A DNA stretch of 64,000 nt from Rasiella rasia (GCF_011044175.1 NZ_CP049057.1:1069501-1133500); one strand, 5' to 3'; positions 17,440 through 27,338 are shown, counted from the first letter of the stretch. The notes: generated by a model from the sequence alone, not told the origin. Numbers and translations are program-made.

Positions 17440-17517
17440 TTCAGTTAGCAACTTGTTTACTTTGTAGACCAGAGTTGTAATTGTAGATCCTAATGTAGTT
17501 AACTTTCAACCTTTCCA

Positions 17518-18576
17518 ATGATCAATCTATATAATACCCATATTGCATCGCTATCCATTCACCGCGTTGGTAACAAGAGTCGGAATGAAGGCATTCTTCT
17601 TTCTGCTTCTCCTTATGAGATGAATGACGAAATTACACCACTTCTAAAAGAATTTTTTCTAAAGCCGTTTCGAGATAAAGAGGAAAACTATTTCCACTTC
17701 GACACTCAAACCGACTTAGAGTTTCATGAATTGTTCAATTTGGTTGCGGCTGGTTTTGCGGTGCCAGACAACATGCATGATGAGAGTAAAAAAATAGCAA
17801 AATATTTATTCGACCAATCTATGCATCCGCACATAAAAAGTGGAGAAGTATACGTAGCTTATCTTGAAAATGTACTACTTGATAACGAAAAGGTAGATGC
17901 CATAGGTATTTTTAAATCGGAGCTAAAGCAGGATTTTCTTCAATTTTCCGAAGACGAACACCAACTAGATGCGCAGTTGCAGCAAGGAGTTAATTTAAAT
18001 AAGTTAGACAAAGGGGCACTTATCTTCAATGTAAAAAAAGAGGAAGGTTATAAAATTCTTTCAGTAGATAGCAATCGGTACGATGCACGTTATTGGCTTG
18101 AGAGCTTTCTAGGAGTTGAGGCCACTGCCGACGATAATTTCTACACAAAAAAGTATTTAAAATTCTGCCAAGACTTCGCAAAAGATGTTGTGCTTCCTGC
18201 CGAAGATAAAAAGGAGGAAGTTCTTTTTATGAACAGAGCTGTAAATCACTTTGCGAAAAACGACAATTTTGAAGAAAGCCTGTTTGTAAATGAAGTACTT
18301 GACAATCCGGATCTTATTCCAGAGTTTAAGCATTACAAAACTGAACAAGCTCCAAAGTATAACATTGAAGACATAACGACATTTCCTATTGCAAATACTG
18401 CGGTAACGGCGGCTCGAAAAAAAATAAAGAATGTCATTCAACTAGATACAAATATTCAAATTAAGATGGATTTTATTAATCCAGAAAGTGCCGAAAAGTT
18501 TGTTGAAAAAGGTTGGGATGAAGAAAAGCAAATGTATTACTACTTAGTTTACTTTAATAAAGAACAAAAATCGTAA
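17518..18576 (+). CDS. Nucleoid-associated protein, NdpA/YejK family
   Basis: Cytosolic protein of 352 residues that matches the 37-kDa nucleoid-associated family. Visible segments are the N-terminal strand IASLSIHRVGNKSRNEGI, the central GEVYVAYLENVLLDNEKVDAIGIFKSE, DKGALIFNVKKEEGYKILSVDSN, RYWLESFLGV and the C-terminal IKNVIQLDTNIQIKMDF. Family members associate with DNA and cation-dependent nucleic-acid binding has been reported; the role in Flavobacteria is unclear. A terminator follows 23 bases after the stop, and the gap of 78 bases upstream leaves room for its own promoter. Confidence 0.87.
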   Translation: MINLYNTHIASLSIHRVGNKSRNEGILLSASPYEMNDEITPLLKEFFLKPFRDKEENYFHFDTQTDLEFHELFNLVAAGFAVPDNMHDESKKIAKYLFDQSMHPHIKSGEVYVAYLENVLLDNEKVDAIGIFKSELKQDFLQFSEDEHQLDAQLQQGVNLNKLDKGALIFNVKKEEGYKILSVDSNRYDARYWLESFLGVEATADDNFYTKKYLKFCQDFAKDVVLPAEDKKEEVLFMNRAVNHFAKNDNFEESLFVNEVLDNPDLIPEFKHYKTEQAPKYNIEDITTFPIANTAVTAARKKIKNVIQLDTNIQIKMDFINPESAEKFVEKGWDEEKQMYYYLVYFNKEQKS

Positions 18577-18598
18577 TCAGTACGACCTAGAGAACAAC

Positions 18599-18643
18599 AT
18601 CCCAAACATGAAAAATAGCTTTCTGTGTTTGGGATTTGTTTTT
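18599..18643 (+). terminator. Terminator after the NdpA-like gene
   Basis: Perfect 10-pair stem ATCCCAAACA / TGTTTGGGAT (18599-18608 with 18626-18635), 17-base loop, then TTGTTTTTTG. Confidence 0.8.
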
Positions 18644-18716
18644 TGTAGCTTTAAGAAATGTAACAAAACGATGACACATTCGTCATACTCTTAACTAATC
18701 TCCAAAAATTAATCGC

Positions 18717-19616
18717 TTGGAAACTATACTCTCAATTAACAATCTTACCAAAAAGTTTGGTCCCATTACCGCTGTAAACGACCTTTCTTTTACCATTGAA
18801 AAAGGAAATGTTTACGGTATTCTTGGCCCAAACGGTAGTGGAAAATCTACCACCTTAGGCATCGTTTTAAATGTAGTGAATAAAACCACCGGTAGTTATA
18901 GCTGGTTTGGCGGAACAGAATCTACCCACCAAGCTTTGAAAAAAGTAGGTGCTATTATTGAGCGTCCAAATTTTTATCCGTACATGACGGCCGCGCAAAA
19001 TTTGGCGCTTGTCTGTAAAATTAAGGATGTCGATGTTTCAAAAATAGATGAAAAACTAGAAGTTGTAGGGCTGCTAGACAGGCGTAACAGCAAGTTTAAC
19101 ACCTTTTCGTTGGGGATGAAACAACGTTTAGCAATTGCTTCGGCCTTGTTAAATGATCCTGAGATTTTAATTCTTGATGAACCTACCAACGGTTTAGATC
19201 CACAGGGGATTCATCAGATTCGACAAATTATAAAAGAAATTGCAAGCCAAGGAACAACAATACTGCTTGCTTCTCACCTCTTAGACGAAGTTGAAAAGGT
19301 ATGTACTCATGTGGTCATTTTACGTAAAGGTGTGAGTTTGTATAGTGGTAGTGTAGAAGGCATGAACGCAAGCCATGGTTTCTTTGTGGTTGGTAGCTCG
19401 AACATGGAAGCCCTAGAAAATGAACTCAATAGCAACGCAAACTTTGGAAGCATTAAAAGGGAAGGAGATCAATTTATAGCTTATCTCAAAGAGCCTCTCG
19501 ATGCTGCAGAATTTAACCAACAAATGCATGCTAAAGGAATTTCATTATCTCATTTGGTTAAAAGAAAAGAGAGCTTAGAAGAACAATTCTTAGAAATTAC
19601 TAAAAACCTTAACTAA
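18717..19616 (+). CDS. ABC-2 type exporter ATP-binding subunit
   Basis: Cytosolic ATPase of 299 residues that powers the permease encoded 5 bases downstream. Motifs are Walker A GPNGSGKST, signature FSLGMKQRLAIA, Walker B ILILDEPTNGLDP with the catalytic Glu present, and the ASHLLDEVEKVC switch. The C-terminal 80 residues form an extra domain as in BcrA/NatA-type ATPases. The start codon is TTG at 18717, because the beta strand ILSINNLTKKFG follows immediately and no in-frame ATG is nearby. BcrA-type exporters move antibiotics, lipids or other small molecules; the substrate cannot be read from sequence. Confidence 0.92.
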   Translation: METILSINNLTKKFGPITAVNDLSFTIEKGNVYGILGPNGSGKSTTLGIVLNVVNKTTGSYSWFGGTESTHQALKKVGAIIERPNFYPYMTAAQNLALVCKIKDVDVSKIDEKLEVVGLLDRRNSKFNTFSLGMKQRLAIASALLNDPEILILDEPTNGLDPQGIHQIRQIIKEIASQGTTILLASHLLDEVEKVCTHVVILRKGVSLYSGSVEGMNASHGFFVVGSSNMEALENELNSNANFGSIKREGDQFIAYLKEPLDAAEFNQQMHAKGISLSHLVKRKESLEEQFLEITKNLN

Positions 19617-19621
19617 CCCAT

Positions 19622-20461
19622 ATGTTACGACTTCTCACTATAGAACTTCAAAAATTGAGGTATAACCGCTCTGTTAAGGTTATTTCAATTGTATATTTTT
19701 CACTTATACTTTTTATTTCGGCAATTGCGTCGATTGAGTTTAATTTTGCAAATGTCAATTTCCGAATTGCCGATCAAGGTATTTTTAATTTCCCATACAT
19801 CTGGCATTTCAACACCTTTATTGCAGCCATTTTAAAGATTTTCTTAGCCATTGTTATCGTCTCCATGATGAGCAATGAGTACAGTTACCGAACACTAAAG
19901 CAAAATTTGATAGATGGACTAAGTAAACGAGAATTCATCACGTCAAAGTTTCTTACCGTGGTAGTGTTTGCATTGGTATCCACCATATTTGTCTTTCTAG
20001 TGTCTTTGGTACTTGGACTCATCTTTTCAGACTATAAAGAGCTGGGAATTATTTTTAGCGACTTAGAATATATTCTAGCCTATTTTATAAAACTAGTAGG
20101 GTTCTTTTCTTTCTGCATGTTTTTAGGAGTTTGGGTGAAACGCTCGGCTTTTGCAATTGGTTTTTTAGTTATTTGGCAAATTGTAGAAGGACTCATAGCG
20201 ATTCTATTTCAATACATAAGAGTAAAGACCGATGTAAACTTATTTGATAGCGTATACAATTTTCTACCATTAGACTCTATGTCTGATCTAATAAAAGAGC
20301 CATTCTCAAGACTTGGGGCAGTTCAATCTGCGGCAAACCAATTGGGTGAAGAGTTTACCAAATCATACGACGTAAGCTATCTTTCAATACTTATAGTTCT
20401 AATCTGGACGGCCCTGTTTGTATACTGGAGTTATGCTTTATTAAAACGTCGAGATTTATAA
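19622..20461 (+). CDS. ABC-2 type exporter permease
   Basis: Integral membrane protein of 279 residues with about six hydrophobic segments: one near residues 18-36, a second around 70-85 after a long extracytoplasmic stretch, three clustered at 110-185, and one at the C-terminus (about 250-270). The cytoplasmic NEYSYRTLKQNLIDGLSKREF segment after the second helix is the expected coupling helix of ABC-2 permeases. It follows its ATPase after 5 bases and forms a two-gene operon. Sequence is typical of the poorly conserved permease half, so the assignment rests partly on the neighbour. Confidence 0.88.
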   Translation: MLRLLTIELQKLRYNRSVKVISIVYFSLILFISAIASIEFNFANVNFRIADQGIFNFPYIWHFNTFIAAILKIFLAIVIVSMMSNEYSYRTLKQNLIDGLSKREFITSKFLTVVVFALVSTIFVFLVSLVLGLIFSDYKELGIIFSDLEYILAYFIKLVGFFSFCMFLGVWVKRSAFAIGFLVIWQIVEGLIAILFQYIRVKTDVNLFDSVYNFLPLDSMSDLIKEPFSRLGAVQSAANQLGEEFTKSYDVSYLSILIVLIWTALFVYWSYALLKRRDL

Positions 20462-20535
20462 ATTAACGGAGACTGTAAGTTTTGCTAAGAAGTAGGTACT
20501 AAATATTGTTTATATTTAGCTATCAATTCACAACC

Positions 20536-22974
20536 ATGCAAAAACACTACCTTCTCGCGTTCTTTATTTGCCTTACCGCATTTGCAACAGCACAACAAAT
20601 TGGTCAGTTTCAACAATACAATGGTCGTTTTGATTATACCGCAATAGGAAATACCCTAAATACAGAGGAAAATGGAGGTTCTTCCACATGCGAAATTTTA
20701 ACCGAAAGTAGCGCAACACTTACTTTAGAACCAGGACAAACTGTGGTTGCAGCGGCACTCTATTGGGCAGGTTCTGGCGATGGTGATTTAAATGTAACAC
20801 TTAATGGAACTCCGATAACCGCTAGCCGTAATTTTGAAGTTGATTTTTTGGCTGGTAGCGGAACTAAATTTAATTATTTTGCAGCGTATGCAGATGTAAC
20901 TGCAATTGTAAACGCAAACGGAAATGGAACCTACACCCTATCTGATCTTGATTTAACAGATGCCATACAAGCCTTTTGTGCAATAAATGGAGGAAATGCC
21001 ACCAATTTTGGTGGGTGGGCAATGTATGTAATTTATGAAGATGCAACGCTTCCCCTTAACCAGATTATTTTATTTGATGGCTTAGAAGGAGTCTTTCAGA
21101 CCAATCCAGAAATAAATATTCTGTTAGAAAACCTAAACGTATTAGATAATACAGGTGCCAAAATAGGCTTTCTCGCTTGGGAAGGAGATAGAAACATTGC
21201 TGTTACCGAAACCTTATCGATAAACGGAAATATTTTAAGCAACGAACCTCTTAATCCTGCCAACAACCAATTTAATGGAACCAACACTTTTACCAATTCT
21301 GAGGTGTTGTTTAATATGGATTTAGATTTCTATAATATTGAGAATAACATACAACCAGGAGATACAACTGCCGCGATACAAGTAACATCTGGCCAAGATT
21401 TAGTTCTCATAAATAACATCATTACTGTACTTAATGTAGAGCTTCCAGACGCCACTATGGTTATAGATTCTGTTAGCGGAATTGACGCTTGTGACGATAG
21501 AGATATAACATTAGAATACACTGTATTTAATGTAAATAGCACTGGCGAACTCCCAGCAAATACACCTATTTCCTTTTATGCAAACAGCATACTTATTGGT
21601 CAGTCTGAAACTACAACTATTTTACCAATAGATGGTTCTGAAAGTGGCACTATCGACTTAACAATCCCTGAAGGTATACCAGCCGATTTTCTTTTAAGCG
21701 CCTTTGTAGATGATGCTGGAGGCGGAGTTAGTACCGTGAATGAACTTGATGAAAGCAACAATGGATTTTCAGTAGATGTGCATTTATTTGTTTCTCCAGA
21801 TGTTTCAAGTCTGGAAAATTTAGAACAGTGCGATGTGGTGGGTACTGAAATTTTCGACCTTACAGATGCTACTACAAGTGTAACAGATGCAGACATTATA
21901 ACCTATCACCTAACGGAAGATGATGCTCAAAATAACACAGACCCAATAGCAAATCCTGAAACCTATGAAAATCCAGAAAACCCGCAAACTATTTGGATTC
22001 GCGCCTCAAACCCCGATTGCTTCGTGGTAGCTAGCTTTACCGTTGAAGTAATTATTTGTCCGCTACCCGATGCTACAATTGCAATCACCAACGATTTAAA
22101 TGCTTGTAGACAACGAGACTTAACGATTGAATACACTGTTTTTAATACACTAGGAACAGCGCCATTACCCGCTGCAACTCCTATTGCGTTTTACTTAAAC
22201 GGGCAACTAGTTGCACAAGCAGCAACTCAAAATGTTATTCCAGAAGGAGGTAGTGAACCAGGGATTTTAGAACTAACGATTGCAGACACAGTACCCAATA
22301 CATTTACATTGCTCTTAGTCGTAGATGATGACGGCACTGGGAATGGTTTTGTTTTTGAGTTAGATGACACCAACAATGAATTTTTAATTACAGTAGTTTT
22401 TGGAAGCATCCCTCCTATTGGTGCTCTTCCCGATTTATTAGAATGTGATGAAGGTTTTGATATGGCTACGTTTAATCTTACCGAACAAAATGACCTCATC
22501 TCAACAGATCCGAACGATACCATCACCTATTTTACGAACGAAGAAGATGCAATTGCCAATTTAAACGCCATACAAGATCCAGAACAATATGTAAACAGTA
22601 TCGATCCTCAACGAATCTTTGTGCGGTTAGAAAACGTCATCTGCTTTGCGACGAGCTCATTTCTATTAACCACAGAAAATTGTGAACCTACCATACCTCA
22701 AGGTTTCTCACCTAATGATGACGGATTTAATGATGTTTTTGAAATTAGTAACCTTCTCAACATTTTTACCGATTTTAAACTTCAAATCTACAGTCGGCAG
22801 GGTAACCTAATCTATGAAGGCAATAATGACGATGGTTTTTGGGATGGAACACCAAATACAGGATTGCTCGTTCAAAATAAGATTGTTCCGGTTGGGACCT
22901 ACTATTATGTGTTGCAGCTTAACGACCCACAATTTCCAGATGCATATTTAGGATTTGTGTATATCAATTATTAA
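20536..22974 (+). CDS. T9SS type B sorting-domain surface protein with duplicated modules
   Basis: Exported multidomain protein of 812 residues. The start is the ATG at 20536 (MQKHYLLAFFICLTAFATAQ signal peptide); upstream in-frame codons only offer a TTG. An N-terminal beta-rich domain (about 25-300) has paired cysteines. Two tandem copies of one module follow (about 21445-22065 and 22066-22700): each has a CARDB-like strand set beginning with a DAC.....D.T.EYTVFN pattern, then an LxxCD start and ITY..NEEDA/ITYHLTEDDA segment. The C-terminus (PQGFSPNDDGFNDVFEI to FVYINY) is the gliding-motility-associated type B sorting domain. It is probably a surface adhesin or a matrix protein. Confidence 0.87.
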   Translation: MQKHYLLAFFICLTAFATAQQIGQFQQYNGRFDYTAIGNTLNTEENGGSSTCEILTESSATLTLEPGQTVVAAALYWAGSGDGDLNVTLNGTPITASRNFEVDFLAGSGTKFNYFAAYADVTAIVNANGNGTYTLSDLDLTDAIQAFCAINGGNATNFGGWAMYVIYEDATLPLNQIILFDGLEGVFQTNPEINILLENLNVLDNTGAKIGFLAWEGDRNIAVTETLSINGNILSNEPLNPANNQFNGTNTFTNSEVLFNMDLDFYNIENNIQPGDTTAAIQVTSGQDLVLINNIITVLNVELPDATMVIDSVSGIDACDDRDITLEYTVFNVNSTGELPANTPISFYANSILIGQSETTTILPIDGSESGTIDLTIPEGIPADFLLSAFVDDAGGGVSTVNELDESNNGFSVDVHLFVSPDVSSLENLEQCDVVGTEIFDLTDATTSVTDADIITYHLTEDDAQNNTDPIANPETYENPENPQTIWIRASNPDCFVVASFTVEVIICPLPDATIAITNDLNACRQRDLTIEYTVFNTLGTAPLPAATPIAFYLNGQLVAQAATQNVIPEGGSEPGILELTIADTVPNTFTLLLVVDDDGTGNGFVFELDDTNNEFLITVVFGSIPPIGALPDLLECDEGFDMATFNLTEQNDLISTDPNDTITYFTNEEDAIANLNAIQDPEQYVNSIDPQRIFVRLENVICFATSSFLLTTENCEPTIPQGFSPNDDGFNDVFEISNLLNIFTDFKLQIYSRQGNLIYEGNNDDGFWDGTPNTGLLVQNKIVPVGTYYYVLQLNDPQFPDAYLGFVYINY

Positions 22975-23085
22975 AATTAGACCGCTTGTAATTCTGAAAC
23001 TGTAATTTCTAAAGTGCCATAATAATGGTCTCTTCTGAAATATCTAAATTGGCGATATATTAAGTAAAAACTAGGTTCAAAATTT

Positions 23086-23093
23086 TATCTTTG
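23086..23093 (+). promoter_or_regulatory. Predicted -7 box for uvrB
   Basis: TATCTTTG, exact consensus, only 7 bases before the uvrB ATG; transcription probably starts at or just before the start codon. Confidence 0.5.
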
Positions 23094-23100
23094 TTAGGTT

Positions 23101-25098
23101 ATGAAATTTGAACTTGTATCTGACTTTAAACCTACGGGAGACCAACCTACAGCTATTAAATCTCTTGTTGAAGGAATTGAAAGCGGGGAAAAATACCAAA
23201 CCTTACTTGGAGTGACTGGAAGTGGTAAAACATTTACCGCCGCTAATGTAGTGGCAACTGTCCAAAAACCAACCTTGGTCCTTGCGCACAATAAGACATT
23301 GGCCGCACAATTATACACCGAGTTTAAACAATTTTTCCCGAACAACGCAGTAGAGTATTTTGTATCGTATTATGATTATTACCAACCTGAAGCATTTATA
23401 CCCACTAGCGGCACATACATAGAAAAAGACCTTTCTATTAATGAAGATATCGAAAAACTACGTCTCAGCACGACGTCATCACTGTTATCTGGGCGTCGAG
23501 ATGTGCTGGTAGTTGCTTCTGTTTCTTGTCTCTACGGAATAGGAAACCCATTAGAATTTCAGAAGAATAAAATCATCCTTACAAAAGAACAAATACTATC
23601 TCGCACCAAATTATTACATCAACTCGTACAAAGCTTGTATTCGAGAACTGAAGCAGAATTCCACAACGGAAGATTTCGAATTAAAGGAGATACCGTAGAT
23701 GTTTTTCCTGGTCATGGTGAGCAAGCTTTTAGAATACATTTCTTTGGAGATGAAATAGAAGATATAGAAGCATTTAATCCGCAGACCAATGAGGTGATAG
23801 AAAAGTATGACCGACTTACAATTTACCCAGCCAATATGTTTGTAACCTCTCCCGATGTGTTGCAAAATGCTATTAGAAGTATTCAAGACGATTTGGTAAA
23901 ACAAGTAGACTATTTTAAAGAAATTGGAAAGCATTTAGAGGCCAAACGACTGGATGAACGAACTAATTTCGATTTAGAAATGATACGTGAATTAGGGTAT
24001 TGTAGTGGTATTGAAAATTACTCGCGCTACCTAGATCAACGCCTGCCAGGAACACGACCCTTTTGTTTGCTAGATTATTTTCCGGATGATTATTTAATGT
24101 TGGTAGATGAAAGTCATGTTTCAATTCCTCAAGTTGGAGCCATGTATGGTGGCGATCGCTCAAGAAAAGAAAATCTGGTTGAATATGGTTTTAGACTACC
24201 AGCTGCAATGGACAACAGACCGCTGAAGTTTGAAGAATTTGAAGCCATACAAAACCAAGTAATCTACGTAAGTGCAACTCCTGCAGACTACGAATTAGAA
24301 AAAACCGACGGTGTATATGTTGAGCAAATTATTAGACCTACAGGTTTATTAGATCCGCCCATTGAGATTAGACCAAGTTTAAATCAGATAGATGATTTGT
24401 TGGAAGAAATACAGCAGCGCGTAGAAAAAGATGAGCGTGTTTTGGTTACCACACTCACCAAAAGAATGGCCGAAGAACTTACTAAATATATGACACGTGT
24501 TAGTATTCGCTGTAGGTACATTCATAGTGATGTAGATACCTTAGAGCGTGTAGAAATAATGCAAGATCTTCGCTTAGGAGTGTTTGATGTATTGGTTGGT
24601 GTTAACCTACTTAGGGAGGGACTTGATTTACCAGAAGTTTCGTTGGTGGCAATTTTAGATGCTGACAAGGAAGGTTTTTTAAGAAGCAACCGTTCTTTAA
24701 CACAGACCGTAGGGCGTGCAGCCAGACATATTAATGGTAAAGCTATTATGTATGCAGATAAAATCACTAAAAGTATGCAGGCTACTATTGACGGCACCAA
24801 TTATCGTAGGGAAAAACAAATTGCATATAATGCAGCAAATAACATTACTCCACAGGCCATTAAAAAGAGCTTCGAAAATGCATTGACTAAAAAGAAAGTA
24901 GAACGCTATACGTTTGACACTGCAGAAAGTCTCGCCGCAGAAACAGAAAATGAATATCTCACAAAACCGCAAATTGAAAAGAAAATTAGGGATACCCGCA
25001 AAGAGATGGAGAAGGCAGCTAAAGAATTAGACTTTATGATGGCAGCAAAATTAAGGGATAAAATTAAAGTGTTTCAAGAGCAGCTAGCTAATGTTTAG
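23101..25098 (+). CDS. uvrB: UvrABC excision nuclease subunit B
   Basis: DNA damage-verifying helicase-like subunit of nucleotide excision repair, 665 residues. Walker A GVTGSGKT (37-44), the beta-hairpin region YYDYYQPEAFIP with the aromatic residues that clamp DNA, VDESH (motif II), VSATPADYE (motif III), NLLREGLDLPEVS (motif V) and QTVGRAARH (motif VI) are all visible. The C-terminal UVR domain that contacts UvrC ends the protein (KEMEKAAKELDFMMAAKLRD). The start is supported by the promoter box 7 bases upstream. A putative metallopeptidase follows after 9 bases. Confidence 0.98.
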   Translation: MKFELVSDFKPTGDQPTAIKSLVEGIESGEKYQTLLGVTGSGKTFTAANVVATVQKPTLVLAHNKTLAAQLYTEFKQFFPNNAVEYFVSYYDYYQPEAFIPTSGTYIEKDLSINEDIEKLRLSTTSSLLSGRRDVLVVASVSCLYGIGNPLEFQKNKIILTKEQILSRTKLLHQLVQSLYSRTEAEFHNGRFRIKGDTVDVFPGHGEQAFRIHFFGDEIEDIEAFNPQTNEVIEKYDRLTIYPANMFVTSPDVLQNAIRSIQDDLVKQVDYFKEIGKHLEAKRLDERTNFDLEMIRELGYCSGIENYSRYLDQRLPGTRPFCLLDYFPDDYLMLVDESHVSIPQVGAMYGGDRSRKENLVEYGFRLPAAMDNRPLKFEEFEAIQNQVIYVSATPADYELEKTDGVYVEQIIRPTGLLDPPIEIRPSLNQIDDLLEEIQQRVEKDERVLVTTLTKRMAEELTKYMTRVSIRCRYIHSDVDTLERVEIMQDLRLGVFDVLVGVNLLREGLDLPEVSLVAILDADKEGFLRSNRSLTQTVGRAARHINGKAIMYADKITKSMQATIDGTNYRREKQIAYNAANNITPQAIKKSFENALTKKKVERYTFDTAESLAAETENEYLTKPQIEKKIRDTRKEMEKAAKELDFMMAAKLRDKIKVFQEQLANV

Positions 25099-25107
25099 GC
25101 CAGGTTT

Positions 25108-25725
25108 ATGCTGAATTTAACACACATCTATATCGCTATTTTGTATTTTTCTTTTTCTATGAATGTAACGGCAAAAACAAACTTTGAGAATAAGATTATT
25201 CCTGAAAGCATAAAAGAAGAAGCCCTCTTAGCTCTTTCGTTTTATCCAGAATTAATTGATACGGCCATCGAGTTTAAATTTAAGGACCAGATTAAAAAGT
25301 CTACCATGCAAGCGCAACCAACATTTGGTAGCCTATTTGCTTCCCGAGCGAATCGAAAGTATGTAATTTTAATTAGCAGAAAGATTCAGATTGAAGAAGA
25401 AGAATTCACAATTGCCGATATTCCGGGTGATGTGCTTGTAGGTTGGTTAGGACATGAGCTGGGACACGTAATGGATTATCGCGACAGAAGTAGTATTGGA
25501 ATGATTTTCTTCGGAATAAAATATTTGTACAGTGGTGCTCATATAAAGGAAGTAGAACGTGCCGCCGATACCTACGCTATCAATCACGGTATGGGGAACT
25601 ATATTTTAAAAACCAAGAATTTTATCCTAGACAATGCGAGCTTTTCTGAAACATACAAGGCAAAGCTAAGAAAGCTGTACATGTCTCCTGAAGAAGTAAT
25701 GCACCTTATTGAATCTAGAAATTAG
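25108..25725 (+). CDS. Small exported HExxH metallopeptidase-like protein
   Basis: Protein of 205 residues with a signal-peptide-like N-terminus (about 1-22). The gluzincin motif HELGH (116-120) sits in a helix after GDVLVGWLG, and EVERAADTYA (Glu150, Asp154) supplies a plausible third zinc ligand in the ExxxD pattern of M48-like enzymes. It resembles small secreted M48-type proteins rather than a full HtpX. It starts 9 bases after uvrB, so the two are probably cotranscribed without an obvious functional link. The stop lies 5 bases from that of the convergent GH3 gene. Activity and substrate are inferred only. Confidence 0.7.
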   Translation: MLNLTHIYIAILYFSFSMNVTAKTNFENKIIPESIKEEALLALSFYPELIDTAIEFKFKDQIKKSTMQAQPTFGSLFASRANRKYVILISRKIQIEEEEFTIADIPGDVLVGWLGHELGHVMDYRDRSSIGMIFFGIKYLYSGAHIKEVERAADTYAINHGMGNYILKTKNFILDNASFSETYKAKLRKLYMSPEEVMHLIESRN

Positions 25726-25730
25726 TCTAG

Positions 25731-27251
25731 CTATTGCTCTTTTGCAAAGAGTTCCCACTCCTCAAATTTTTCCTCTCCCATTACGCGTGCCATTTTCACT
25801 TGACCACCCTTCTTCTTATTTTTTCCATTCCACTCGTAAAAGACTTCAGGTGAAACAGCTGTTACTTTCACCCCTTTTAATGCCTTACCACGCGCAACAC
25901 TATAATTTTTATTCGCCTCTTTTAAGGTTGCGTCTAATGCATTGGCAAATTCTTCTTCATCAATCGAACCATTAGTTCCAACATACCAATGATGATAAAA
26001 TTCGTTATTAATTTTAACCGCAGCCAACGTAAATTCTGGAATTTCAATATCAAATTTAGTTTCCATTTCTCGTAGTGCGGTGTCCATTTTATTTACTGAA
26101 AGTTGAGAACCAACAACGTTTAAAAAGAACTTAGTCCTTCCAGTAATTATAATTTCAGCTTTATCAATATCGGTAAAAGCAATTGTATCGCCAATTAAAT
26201 AGCGCCACGCGCCAGAGACCGTAGAAATGATGAGCACATAATCTTGGTCTAAAACAACCTCATCTAGTTGAACTACGGGAGCATCTTGACTTATAGATCC
26301 GTCTTCTTGAATAAATTCTGGTTGAAATGGTACAAATTCAAAATAAATACCTCCATCGGTAACTAACTTCATAGAGGTTGTTTCTGGTCGCTGCTGAAAA
26401 GCTATAAACCCTTCTGAAGCTAAATAGGTGTCAATAACAGTAATATCTCTATTGCATAGCTGTCTAAAACTTTTTTCATATGGTTGAAATGCAACACCTC
26501 CGCTGGTATACACCTGAAGGTTTGGCCAGACATCGTGAATTGTTTTAGCATCGTGATAGTTGATTACCTCTTTCATCATAAGTTCCATCCATGATGGGAT
26601 TCCGCTTAAGGCACCAATATCCCATTGTTTTGCCCGCTTCGCTATGGTAGCAACACGAGTGTCCCAATCGTCAATTTTAGCAATGTCCTCTCCAGGTTTA
26701 TAGTAACCTTTAAACCAAAAAGGAATGGTACTGGCTGTAATACCACTTATTTCTCCCTCCAAAAACTCATCTCGTTGGCTTAGATCGGTAGAACTTCCCA
26801 ACATCATGATTTCCTTTTCAAAGAAATCTGTTGGTAGATCGAAGTTTGCCAATGCTCCAACTTGCTTGGTACCCGTATCTTTTATTGCTTGAATCATTGC
26901 ATCGGTAACTGGAATACGTTTGCTAGTTTTTCCAGTAGTACCACTACTTAAAGCAAAATAAGACGGCTTCCCTGGCCATGTTATATCTTCTAAACCATCG
27001 ATAGTTTGGTTCCACCACTGCTCTTTCATCTCATGGTAATCGAAAAACGGGACTTTTTCAGCAAATGTCTTTGCGACATTTTCAGATTCTAAAATTTTAG
27101 AGAAACCATAATACTTACCAAACGCAGTATCTTGAGCTGTTTTAAGTAAGGTTTGCAACACTTCCTGCTGTTCTTTTACAGGAGAAGATTCTGCTGTTAA
27201 ACTATCTCGAAGGTCTATCGCTCCCTTAATTATAGAACCTAAAATCGCCAT
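25731..27251 (-). CDS. GH3 family acyl-adenylating enzyme
   Basis: Predicted ATP-dependent acyl-acid amido synthetase of the GH3 family (506 residues), which in plants joins hormones to amino acids. The start at ATG 27251 gives MAILGSIIKGAIDLR; an upstream TTG-like in-frame start adds 15 poorly conserved residues. ATP-binding motifs are FALSSGTTGKTSKRIPV (P-loop-like), VYTSGGVAF and, for the C-terminal lid, WRYLIGDTIAFTD followed by TGRTKFFLNVVGSQLS. Bacterial GH3 proteins are common in Bacteroidota, usually without known substrates. Convergent with the metallopeptidase gene and divergent from the pseudouridine synthase gene. Confidence 0.88.
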   Translation of the reverse strand: MAILGSIIKGAIDLRDSLTAESSPVKEQQEVLQTLLKTAQDTAFGKYYGFSKILESENVAKTFAEKVPFFDYHEMKEQWWNQTIDGLEDITWPGKPSYFALSSGTTGKTSKRIPVTDAMIQAIKDTGTKQVGALANFDLPTDFFEKEIMMLGSSTDLSQRDEFLEGEISGITASTIPFWFKGYYKPGEDIAKIDDWDTRVATIAKRAKQWDIGALSGIPSWMELMMKEVINYHDAKTIHDVWPNLQVYTSGGVAFQPYEKSFRQLCNRDITVIDTYLASEGFIAFQQRPETTSMKLVTDGGIYFEFVPFQPEFIQEDGSISQDAPVVQLDEVVLDQDYVLIISTVSGAWRYLIGDTIAFTDIDKAEIIITGRTKFFLNVVGSQLSVNKMDTALREMETKFDIEIPEFTLAAVKINNEFYHHWYVGTNGSIDEEEFANALDATLKEANKNYSVARGKALKGVKVTAVSPEVFYEWNGKNKKKGGQVKMARVMGEEKFEEWELFAKEQ

Positions 27252-27338
27252 ACTGTTATTGTTTTGAGTTAAAATTACGATAATCCCTAAATCCATTAAT
27301 GAGGTTTAATTCAAGTTTAACCTTTAGTTGTAAAGCTG

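Noticed and set aside
23614-24972. Several minus-strand frames inside uvrB
   Set aside because: Antisense to a strongly conserved gene.
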